A stretch of 64,000 bases of DNA from Asterias amurensis (taxonomy: Eukaryota > Echinodermata > Asteroidea > Forcipulatida > Asteriidae), in contig NC_092652.1 of the NCBI RefSeq assembly GCF_032118995.1, positions 20,134,544-20,198,543 of the forward strand, in the 5' to 3' direction. Shown in pieces: positions 10,364 to 19,868 of this stretch. The notes beneath the pieces were generated by a model. The model made no database searches. It saw only the letters and a program-made list of their open reading frames with translations, and was not told the origin of the DNA. Made by a program: the position numbers and the translations under genes. Numbering within the stretch: the first letter of the stretch is position 1; every line of letters starts with the position of its first letter.

Positions 10364-11434
10364 TTATACTACACGACGAATTTTCATGCTACATGTTTTC
10401 ATTGTGTGATCACCATCCGTCCATCGCTTCAACACTATCCCATCTGCAGCTTCTTTTCCGTTATCGTAATACACACCATTTAAATTTGCTCTATAGCACC
10501 TGGCATACCACCAGCCTCCTCTGTATGTTTGGGCACAGTTCTCCATGCGTTTGAAATCATTGTCCCTGTCTCTTGTGCTGAATAACATATTATTGTTGTA
10601 GGAAAAAATAGGTAGCGACATGTTGGTGTTCACTGACCTAAGACCGGTATATGCGTCGTGAAAGAGCGTAAAGTTCTCCCCGTGAACTCGAAAAACACCA
10701 TACTTTGCCCAAAGTTTTGTGCCGTCCCAGCCTTCAAGTTCAGCGCGGAACTGCCATGTCCCTTCCGACTCAGTCAAGGCGCGTAGGTTATCGTTTCCAA
10801 GCCAAAACTCACCCGTCAAGTTGCCAAAACCTGCCCGGTAGTCCGCCCAGTCCCGGTAGAAGTCAACGCTCCCATCTAGGCGCCTTTGAATGACGATCCA
10901 TCCTCCTCCAGTGGTTGTCATGTCACAGTAGACCCTTAGACCCTCCGGGAACCCACTGGGAAAGATAGTGTAGACACCGCTCTCAAAACCCGCCTCAAGG
11001 AGCTCGTTACAACCGAACAGGGAGGAGTGAGGGGTGTTTTTGTCATCATCATAGTATACCTTGCCATACTCGTCGACAAAGTTATCAGGATACTGGTCTT
11101 TGGTGGCATTATTCAGCTCACATCGTTGATCTTTCAGACGGTAGTTCACTGATTTGCAATCATGTTCAGAGTGACAGTAACTCACACAGAGTACAGCTGA
11201 GCTGAACTTCCTCACTAAGAAATCGACATTCTCGAGAGCCCGATGGTTAGCTGCGAAAAATGTACGGTCGAGAATTGCTTGGGAGCCGTTCAGTGAAACC
11301 AGTCCAAGAAGTAAAATAAGACAGATTTTAAATTTCAATCTCTCAAGGTGTGTAAGAACATTCATTATTTTCTCCATCTCCATCTCGAGGCACTCACCAC
11401 AAACAAGTGTGAACACTCTTGCACAAGTGTGCAA
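10364..11434 (-). CDS. Secreted PAN/apple plus fibrinogen-domain protein (intronless)
   Basis: One open frame of 356 codons. The Met at codon 24 (about 11365) is a likelier start, because MNVLTHLERLKFKICLILLL gives a proper signal peptide; the first Met sits in a hairpin. After the signal, residues about 55-130 resemble a PAN/apple module (Cys 83, 87, 93, 105). Residues about 141-356 form a fibrinogen C-terminal domain: GCNELLEAGF start, GGGWIVIQRRLDGSVDFYRDW, Cys pairs 142/170 and 300/313, calcium loop DRDND (289-293), NCAQTYRGGWWYARC and NLNGVYY. Such proteins (ficolin, tachylectin and FREP-like) usually bind acetylated sugars outside the cell in immunity. The absence of introns suggests retrocopy origin or a lineage-specific expansion. 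The ligand is unknown. Confidence 0.9.
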   Translation of the reverse strand: MHTCARVFTLVCGECLEMEMEKIMNVLTHLERLKFKICLILLLGLVSLNGSQAILDRTFFAANHRALENVDFLVRKFSSAVLCVSYCHSEHDCKSVNYRLKDQRCELNNATKDQYPDNFVDEYGKVYYDDDKNTPHSSLFGCNELLEAGFESGVYTIFPSGFPEGLRVYCDMTTTGGGWIVIQRRLDGSVDFYRDWADYRAGFGNLTGEFWLGNDNLRALTESEGTWQFRAELEGWDGTKLWAKYGVFRVHGENFTLFHDAYTGLRSVNTNMSLPIFSYNNNMLFSTRDRDNDFKRMENCAQTYRGGWWYARCYRANLNGVYYDNGKEAADGIVLKRWTDGDHTMKTCSMKIRRVV

Positions 11435-11469
11435 GAGTGCCGCTGTTTAGAGCGCGACTAAACACGACT

Positions 11470-11506
11470 CACGTGGGTACGCCCACTTGAACACGTGTTG
11501 ACCAAT
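11470..11506 (-). promoter_or_regulatory. E-box pair and CCAAT motif upstream of the fibrinogen-like gene
   Basis: CACGTG at 11470-11475 and 11492-11497, and CCAAT at 11502-11506 on the plus strand, lie about 40-140 bases upstream of the possible starts. A promoter role is inferred from position only. Confidence 0.3.
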
Positions 11507-11699
11507 CACAGACCAAGCTCTGACCTACGTCTGTTTATTTTTTTCTCAAGGCGCATTTATTTACTTGTATCTTTATGCATGATGTTTAAAATAAGTTTAA
11601 AGGTATACATTGCATGCAATGAATACCTTCAAATTCAAATTAAATAAAAAACACTTGAAAATAAACTTGACGATCTGTACTTGGGTACTATTTGTAGGA

Positions 11700-12140
11700 C
11701 ACAAGATTTACATTGGTAGTTACTCAAAATAATTATAAGCATATAACCTTTCTTGGTGACGAGTAACGGAGAGCTGTTGATGGTATAAAACATTGTGAGA
11801 AACGGCTCCCTCTGAAGTGACGTAGTTTTCGAGAAAGATGTAATTTTCCACGAATTTGATTTCGAGACCTCAGCATTAGATTTTGAGGTCGCGAAAATCA
11901 AGCATCTTAAAGCACACAAAGTCGTGTGACAATTGTGTTGTTTCTATCATAGTACTATCTCGCCACTTCGACGACAAATTATTAAGCTCAAATTTTCGCA
12001 GGTTTGTTATTTTGTGCTTATGTAGACTTGTGGACAGGTCGTTAATGGTCACACGCGGCGAGATAGTCAAGTTGTGGCGGTGCTTAGTGCATATGTTGAG
12101 ACACATTAAACTGAGAGGACTGGTCTTTGACAAAGGGATA
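11700..12140. repeat. Family A element with an internal insertion
   Basis: Left part from TACATTGGTAGTTACTCAAA through the hairpin TTTCGAGACCTCA/TGAGGTCGCGAAA, then AATTTTCGCAGGTTTGTTAT. About 60 bp (near 12025-12085) of unrelated sequence splits the right part, which resumes at CATATGTTGAGACACATTAA. Confidence 0.6.
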
Positions 12141-12420
12141 GTAAAGGGTATAATGTTGTGTAGGACTCAAAACACAATGTCCACAGATTTACATTAAACT
12201 TACACGGTTTGAAGATAACGATGGTAATTTTGCTGAGGTGCTGTAGTAAAACAAGTCACGAACATTAGTTAAGCTTGTAGTGGTATAGTTATACCCTGAA
12301 TGGTTAAAACGTTTGACATACTAAAACTGAGACGGAAATGATTTTTGTGCCATTGTTTTACTCATTTTTTAAAAAACTGCAGCACTTCATAATATTCGTA
12401 ATATGTTACGGGAAGTAGAG
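12140..12420. repeat. Family C fragment
   Basis: Landmarks AAAACACAATGTCCACAGA, TTACATTAAACTTACACGG and TTTTACTCATTTTTTAAAAAAC match family C. Both ends are eroded. A further scrap (TTAAACTTACACGGTTTGAA) is at about 12600-12625. Confidence 0.55.
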
Positions 12421-13190
12421 ATTCAGCGAGCCCTGGCAAGAGTTCAGTAAAAAAAAAAAATCCACTCGTACTAGATCACACCATCCAAATACAAGGACGT
12501 TTGTCACATGAGGGCGGTATGTAAGATGAGTGGTGCCAACACCGCAATGCATTTTGTGATTATTGTTGTGTTATTTGAACATTAAACCATGGTGGGAAAA
12601 TTAAACTTACACGGTTTGAAAATAACGATGTACATGTACTGTTTTAATTGAGAAGGGTTTGGGTATAGACAGACAAGTGTACCCTCACGTTTGATGTGTC
12701 ATTTAATATCAGCGGCGTAGCCAGAACTTTTCTCTCTTTTTTGGGGGGGAGGGCGGGATCAGGGGGGAGCATCGTGCTTTTATTTTCAAGGAGTACGCTG
12801 CATGGGGGGACACGACATCCTCAAAGTGGATTATTTTGCAAAACGTGTAGCGGAAAATCACCATTGGAACACCGAACACCATGAAGCTGTAAAGCAGTAA
12901 AATGCTTGCAAGTTTCGAGGCTAATCCAAGTATAAGTGGGAAACCAGAATTGTATAGACGCATTACATTATCGAATTTTGGCTGAAAACCAGATTCCCCT
13001 GCTTAGCAAGTTTTTATGATAACATGCTTTTTAAAATCGGGGCCTGCCGTTGAGCCTATTTCAATCCACGTCCATTATTATAACATTAGCCTAGTATCAC
13101 CTCACGTGATGAATCGAGTCAAATTCTACCTATGTACTCATGGAATTACATGTGCTGTACATTGCACACTGCATGCAGACGACCGAAAGT
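12421..13190. other. Intergenic stretch without a recognised gene
   Basis: Contains a G-rich patch near 12740-12765 and degraded repeat pieces. I see no exon or conserved protein in any frame. Confidence 0.5.
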
Positions 13191-13193
13191 AAT

Positions 13194-13286
13194 CTTTCCA
13201 TATCTGTGTTTTGATTGGTCCGAGGTATAATGCTGACAGCTGCACCCATAATTACCACTGACCAATCAAAACACAGATATGGAAAG
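13194..13286. repeat. Inverted repeat with 27-bp arms
   Basis: The arms begin CTTTCCATATCTGTGTTTTG and return as its complement ending at 13286, around a loop of about 40 bp. Probably a MITE core; no copies elsewhere in the window were noticed. Confidence 0.65.
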
Positions 13287-13389
13287 CTTGGCCTACGTGA
13301 CTGCACGTGTATCCAAAGAAATAATTGTATCCAATGATAAACAAAATAAACTGTTATTGAGGGTCAGATCAACCATAATTCGAACTTAG

Positions 13390-13980
13390 CATTTTGAATG
13401 ATTATTATTTTAATTCTATTTACTTCCAACATCGACGATAGCACAGTTTTTGGCGCGATTTATTGTCATCTCAGCGTGGAGGGAAACAAAATGCAAGGCC
13501 CCCCCGTAAGTTTGAATCGAACCTCCCTCATTTTAGAGCGGTATTCACAAGTTGTATTCAGTGACTTATAAACAGCTGTCCCAAAAAGACAACAGGGCGG
13601 GTCTATTATTCCTTCGGGTTGAGATATCTTCCCATTCAAGAAATTACGACAATGTTATTTGACGAGATTGTTACCACGCCAATTCAATAGTACTTGAATG
13701 ATTATTTTGTTTTCCATCACCGACGATAACGCATTTTAATTTAATATGGGCGCTCTTGAGTCTCAACATGGAGCGAAATAAAATCAGGGCCCCTGTGGTT
13801 GGGAATCGAACCATCCAGCATTTTAGAGCTGTATTTACAAGTTGTATTTAGTGCATGATGCAACAGGGCGGGTCTATTATTCCTTCAGGTTGAGATTTCT
13901 TCCCATTCAAGAAATTCTACACATTGTTATTGGCCCAGATCCGCACAATGTTATTGGCCAAGATTGTTACTAAGCGAATT
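13390..13980. repeat. Direct duplication of about 295 bp
   Basis: Copy 1 (about 13390-13690) and copy 2 (about 13691-13980) share TTGAATGATTATT, CGACGATA, GGGCGGGTCTATTATTCCTT and TTCCCATTCAAGAAATT in the same order. The copies are clearly diverged and neither is coding. Confidence 0.7.
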
Positions 13981-14739
13981 CAGTATAATGCAAGCCAAAT
14001 CGGCATTGATATGCAGATTTATCGTCTTTGCGCTTTTAGCATAGAAAACGACTGAGCAAGACCGCATGGTTTTAGTTTCACACGGGACGGCGGACGGACA
14101 TGGCTACTCTTCACTTGGCTGTATTACTATTTTTGAACTCGCGTTTCGGTTGAACTTTATCATAAAAATTTCACTCTTTACAAAGTAAAACAAACTGTGT
14201 TTCTTGTTATACTTAGGGACATTACCTACGACATTCTGAAGGTAAAATGTACTTGAATTTGCTGAAGGAAAGTGACTTCTGACATGAGGACTTTTGGTCA
14301 AATCTATCGCCCAAGTCTCTCTTTTTTATGAGCCCATCTCACAGTGGTCTAATTTTGTAGTCGAGTTTACAGCCCGGCTTGAGAACTCCCGCGGAGTTTT
14401 TCCCTGTGGAGTTTTCGCTGGGTAGAGAATTCCTCGAAGTTAGATAGAACATTGTCACCGGTGTACACAACCAACTCGCTGGTGGCATGGACCAACTTTG
14501 ATGTTGAGCTTGCGAGTAGAGCTGGAGAGGTCCGGGAGTTTGAACATTCTTCTGAAGACAACCAGAACTGGAGGAATTGAACATTTAAATCGACTCATTC
14601 TCCTGTTGAACTTTCGCTTTTTGCTTGCGAGCTCCGTCAGAGTTGGCGTGAGAAGCTCTAACACTATAACTGAATTACTTTGAAAAGAGCACTTGTGGTA
14701 CATTTGAGAACTGTTTCTAGAGACAGAACTTGTTAACTT

Positions 14740-15080
14740 TTATCTGTGGATTGTGTGGTATGGTTGTGTCTACAAGTCGTCCATGAGGCTAGAGTAGAAG
14801 TCGTCCAAGTGATAAGACAAGAACTTTAAAAGTGACTTTTGGTTTTGTGTTCCAAAACCGAGCACTTTTTGCTGACTGTTGTCAGAACTTTAAAACTTTT
14901 ATCTGTGGATTGTGTGGTATGGGTGTGGCTACAATTCGTCCAAGTGACAAGCATGACAAGACAAGAACTTTAAAAGTGACTTTTGGTTTTGTATTTCAAA
15001 ACTGAACACATTTTTGCTGACTGTTGTCAGAACTTTGAACATTTATCTGTGGATTGTGTGGTATGTGTGTGGCTACAAGT
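14740..15080. repeat. Direct repeats of about 150 bp
   Basis: The word TTTATCTGTGGATTGTGTGG recurs near 14740, 14898 and 15044, each followed by GGCTACAA-like sequence. AACTTTAAAAGTGACTTTTG occurs twice between. About 2.3 tandem copies; no gene seen. The preceding stretch (13981-14739) has short frames only. Confidence 0.7.
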
Positions 15081-15857
15081 TCAAGTCGTCCAGGGGTAAG
15101 CAAAGATCATTAAGATGACGTTAAGTGGTAAGCGAAAATCTAACCCCCATTCCTCCCCAATAACAAGCAGGTATACTTTTCTCATCCTTGTTGATGTTGT
15201 CTACAAATTTGGTCAATGGTTGATGTCATCCACTATTTTTTCTGAGAGGATTTTCTTGGTTGTCGGGGCATTTTGGTCGTGGCCAGAGTGATGCATTGAA
15301 AGAAAATAATTTCTCTTGGAAGATTTCCCAGTTTTGAAGAAGCAGCTTACCATGTTTTGTTGACATTTTAAAGCTATACTTTGCAGTTATTAACAATATT
15401 GGTCAGAAAACAAATATTAGTTAGTGGAACTGACTTAGAAACCATTTAGCATTTTAAGGAGCTTTAAAATAAAAAATAGACAATTGCAATTGTTCATACA
15501 CAAAATTATGTACATATCTTTTTACAATTAACTTGTACCCATTTCAAACTAGGAAAAATAAATCACGCAATGGTTTTATCTACATTAAACTATGTTCCCA
15601 TGCAATTATTATCTACCATTTTTCCTTCAAAAAAGACTCAATTAAGAGAATATTATAATATCACTGATAAGTGTTTTCTGGTCTCAAAAATTAAAACAAA
15701 AATTAAAAAACAAGTCATATGAAAAACCTCGGTATAAGTTTATATATTTATACATAGGCCTGCAAAAGCGATGAACTGTAAAGCTTAAAATGTTTTGAAA
15801 ATCTAAAATAATGCTCTGCTTCTTTTCTTCAGGATGGAAATTTATTCAGTAAGGAAT

Positions 15858-15898
15858 ATTAAAATGGTTAATTAAGATAGCTTAATTAAACGTTTAAT
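15858..15898. repeat. Hairpin H1 of the duplicated block
   Basis: Inner arms TTAATTAAG/CTTAATTAA inside imperfect outer arms. It follows a conserved TTCAGTAAGGAAT lead-in shared with H2 and H3. Confidence 0.6.
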
Positions 15899-16069
15899 AT
15901 TTTTGATGAATAAAGTTTATACTTATTTTTATGTAAATAAATTAAGTTGGGTGGGGCGGGAAGAATCCAATTCTACTGTGCAAAAAGAAATAATTCATTT
16001 TCCCTTTTAGCTGCTCCTAACTTAGCAACCCACACTTCCTAGATGATGAATTTATGTTCAGTTAGGAAT

Positions 16070-16111
16070 ATTAAAATGTTTAATTTAGATGAGCTAAATT
16101 AACCGTTTAAT
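16070..16111. repeat. Hairpin H2 of the duplicated block
   Basis: Inner arms TTAATTTAG/CTAAATTAA. Compared with H1, one A-T pair has become T-A with pairing kept. Same lead-in TTCAGTTAGGAAT. Confidence 0.6.
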
Positions 16112-17087
16112 AATTCTGATGAGTAAATTTCATCAATTGAAATAGATAAGGTGCGCACGCTTGGTTTTACGCTTGGTTTTAAGGGCTTTTACAACAGGAT
16201 GTGTGCATTTATTGCCCACTCCCCCCCCCCCCCAAAAAAAAAAGGAGCAAGAAAAAAGGAGCGAAGAAGACCTTGAAGTTAAAGGCGAGTTTGGTATGTA
16301 TAATGGTAAGACGGTAAGAATATAATAGGACATGAATAGGCCTAGAACTTAAGTGTTAGGGTTTGCGACCATTGAGAGCTGGCAAAATTTAAGAAGGCAG
16401 CTTCTTGTACGCAAAAGTTAAACCCCATTTGTCGTCCTTACATGTTGTTCATCTCGGTACTTGTTGTAAATTATTGTCAATGGTGATGTCATCCTTTTTT
16501 TCCTGAGAGAGTTTTCTTCATGTCTGGGCATTTTGGTCGTAGCCAGAGTGATGCATGTTTTTTTCTCTTGGAACTTTTCTTGGGTTTGAAAGAAACTGAT
16601 GACATTGTGTGTTGTCGTTTTGCATTGACATGATTAATTTGCTTAATATAACCATGTTCACTTAGAGAACCTTTGTCTTTTCAAAAAGTTGTTAGAAATT
16701 AGACATTGTTAAAAGTAATATAACAAATCCATACACTTTTTAAAGTTTAAAAAACATAGACTTTGAATGGTTTAAAAGAACCCATTGTTTCACATTAAGG
16801 AACATAATGAAGTATTTTGGGACATTAAACTTCATCAAACAAATATTTTTTTCTCAAAAGTAATCAAAATTACCCACAAAAAAGCACAAACCCACAATAA
16901 AAATTCAGTATGTGAATGATTTACAAACTGACTAAACTTAAAATGTTCTACAGTAATACCATTTCAAGATGAAATAACCAGAAACAAAACTTCTCCCCTT
17001 AAATCGCTCAACAATAGTTTTACACCATGTCGACAAAACATTTGCAATATACACTAATCAATCAATGATTTCGTTCAGTTAGGAATA

Positions 17088-17128
17088 ATTAAATGATTAA
17101 TTTAGTTCACGTAAACTAATCGTTTAAT
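17088..17128. repeat. Hairpin H3 of the duplicated block
   Basis: Weaker version (GATTAATTTAG against GTAAACTAATC, two mismatches) after the same TTCAGTTAGGAAT lead-in. Confidence 0.5.
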
Positions 17129-17469
17129 ATTGCAGACAAATGAAATATATTGATTGATTTGTGATAGAAATTACAAGTAAGCATAGCAACACCAAAAAGC
17201 TAGTTTCCAAAACAAATAGTTTTTACAGCAGTGCATGGCAGGCAGCGCAAAGGCAGGCAGGAGCGCATGGCAGGTAAACAGCGCGCAGGCAGGCAATGTG
17301 CTGCAGAGCATGTTAAAAAAAAATTAAAAAGAAGAAGAGGAGAAAAAAAGGAGGAGACACAAGAAAAGAGAGAAGCTATGAAGGCGTCCTCTCATGATGT
17401 TAAAGGTGATTTTGGTACGTATAATGGTAAGACGGTTAGAAGGGCATAGAATTGGCCTAGAACTTAAGT

Positions 17470-17632
17470 ATAGTCTATAACAGTTTGACTTGGCTGTCAT
17501 AGTCCAGTTGAAAGCTAGAAGTGAGGAAGACGCTCGAGATGATGATGCAAGGTCTAAGAGGTACCAGTCAGTGAGGTTTACCAGAAGTACATGGAGTGCC
17601 AACAGGTTAAGTATCATGAGTTCACCATGGGT
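17470..17632 (+). other. Possible exon of an unknown transcript
   Basis: An open stretch (LAVIVQLKARSEEDARDDDA and on) ends near two donor-like sites (CAACAG|GTTAAGT and CATGG|GTAAGT) just before the 26-bp array. I do not recognise the peptide, and chance is a fair explanation. Confidence 0.15.
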
Positions 17633-17663
17633 AAGTTTTGGTGAGGTCGGGGTAGGTATACAC

Positions 17664-18716
17664 ACCAATAACCAAAGTTTCCTTTTGCAGCCATTAACCA
17701 AAGTTTCCTTTTGCAGCCAATAACCAAAGTTTCCCTTCGCAGCCAATAACCAAAGTTTCCCTTTACAGCCAATAACCAAAGTTTCCCTTTACAGCCAATA
17801 ACCAACGTTTCCCTTTACAGCCAATAACCAACGTTTCCCTTTACAGCCAATAACCAAAGTTTCCCTTCGCAGCCAATAACCAAAGTTTCCCTTTACAGCC
17901 ATTAACCAAAGTTTCCCTTCACAGCCAATAACCAAAGTTTCCCTTTACAGCCAATAACCAAAGTTTCCCTTTACAGCCAATAACCAAAGTTTCCCTTTAC
18001 AGCCAATAACCAAAGTTTCCCTTCGCAGCCAATAACCAAAGTTTCCCTTCGCAGCCATAACCAAAGTTTCCCTTTACAGCCATTAACCAAAGTTTCCCTT
18101 TACAGCCATTAACCAAAGTTTCCCTTTACAGCCATTAACCAAAGTTTCCCTTTACAGCCATTAACCAAAGTTTCCCTTTACAGCCATTAACCAAAGTTTC
18201 CCTTTACAGCCAATAACCAAATTTTCCCTTCACAGCCAATAACCAAATTTTCCCTTTACAGCCAATAACCAAAGTTTCCCTTCGCAGCCAATAACCAAAG
18301 TTTCCCTTTACAGCCAATAACCAAAGTTTCCCTTCACAGCCAATAACCAAAGTTTCCCTTTACAGCCAATGACCAAAGTTTCCTTTTACAGCCAATAACC
18401 AAAGTTTCCATTCGCAGCCAATAACCAAAGTTTCCATTCGCAGCCAATAACCAAAGTTTCCATTCGCAGCCAATAACCAAAGTTTCTTTTCACAGCCAAT
18501 AACCAAAGTTTCTTTTCACAGCCAATAACCAAAGTTTCTTTTCACAGCCAATAACCAAAGTTTCTTTTCACAGCCAATAACCAAAGTTTCTTTTCACAGC
18601 CAATAACCAAAGTTTCTTTTCACAGCCAATAACCAAAGTTTTTTTTTCACAGCCAATAACCAAAGTTTCCCTTCACAGCCAATAACCAAAGTTTCCATTT
18701 ACAGCCAATAACCAAT
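17664..18716 (+). repeat. 26-bp minisatellite, about 40 units
   Basis: Tandem units of the form CCAATAACCAAAGTTTCCCT plus TTACAG (26 bp). Variants are clustered: TTAACC units near 18050-18190, CATTCG units near 18406-18480, and CTTTTCA units near 18481-18660, which shows local amplification. On the plus strand each unit reads like a splice acceptor (pyrimidine tract then CAG). Long frames seen here on either strand are by-products of the repeat. Confidence 0.95.
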
Positions 18717-18799
18717 TTTCTCTCCCAACTAATCACCATATTTTTTCTTTACTGCCAATAACACCACAATTTGTTTGTTTTCTTGCAGATCGCACATCT

Positions 18800-19804
18800 T
18801 CAGGCCTAGCAAGCATTTGGGTAGTGTATAAGTTTATAAACAATTTAACTTTTGACTGGAAGTGAAATACCACAGGAGAGCTTTTACACACTTTCCCTCA
18901 CCCAAGCTCCTTGGATGTTATTATCTGTCCAAACAATTGAAAGAAGTCATGCAAAAATCTCCCACACATTTGGCTCAAAATTTGCTAAAGGACTAGCGAC
19001 AGTGATTTCAATAACTTCCTAAAAGTTTGGTGATTAGAAACATTTTGATGGCTTTCAAACTTCGACAATTTTTTAATTGTTCTACCAATTTAAATGATAC
19101 AAACAATTGGAAATAATAGTCAAAATTATTTATCTCGATTATCTTTAAACAACAGTAGATCGGAGTTCAATTTTGTTGGTAAACATGGTTTACATCTATC
19201 AATTTGTTAACTTGTCTTCAGTACTTCTTCATTTGCAGATACAGAGATGATGCTACTCACTGATGCAGTCTGGCAGTTTGAACTTCAGGAATGGCAAGGA
19301 GTTTGGTAATGTATCATTCTATAATTTAAAGTAGTAGTCCTGCCAATTTTCTTTACCTACCGGCCGAGTTAAAAAGCAGGACAGTTCTTTTCAGAACTGA
19401 GAAGTCTCCCGAACATCTGATAAATCTACTCCGCGGTATTAGAATAAAGAAAGACAGTTTCTAAGAACAAACGCTACCTGGCAAGATGGATACACACATG
19501 GTGTTACAGCAAACGATACCTCACCATGCAATGCCTCAAATTCTATGTATCAATTTATGTTACCGAAGTGAACTACCAAAGAGAGCTTTTAAAAGCTGCT
19601 GCTTGCCCAGAGCCGCTTGGGTGTATTATTGGTACAAACAGTTGGAAGCAATCATCAACAAATCAAATCTCCCACACATTGGACATAAAATCTTCAAAAT
19701 ACTAACTAAGCTGATATCACCTTCCTTCTTGTGTTTATTAGAAAAGTTTGGATTAAATTTTATGAATAGCTTGGGTTCAAACTTTTCAAAATGTTAATGT
19801 TATT

Positions 19805-19868
<64 letters not shown>

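Larger units (their letters stand above)
15110..17480 (+). repeat. Diverged duplication of about 1.2 kb
   Basis: Two halves share ordered landmarks: TGATGTCATCC (about 15224 and 16478), GGCATTTTGGTCGT followed by CCAGAGTGATGCAT (about 15270 and 16526), a hairpin (15858/16070 and 17088), and TATAATGGTAAGACGGT then GGCCTAGAACTTAAGT (about 16297 and 17419). No protein is recognised. It could be a duplicated non-coding transcription unit. Confidence 0.6.

Noticed and set aside
12709-12963. 84-codon minus-strand frame
   Set aside because: No domain match and a low-complexity start (PPSPPKKREK) from a G-run on the plus strand.
17324-18716. Long open frames on both strands over the 26-bp array
   Set aside because: They follow the repeat unit (26 is not a multiple of 3, so frames rotate) and match no protein family.
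17664-18716. CRISPR-like array
   Set aside because: Head-to-tail units with no unique spacers, in animal DNA.
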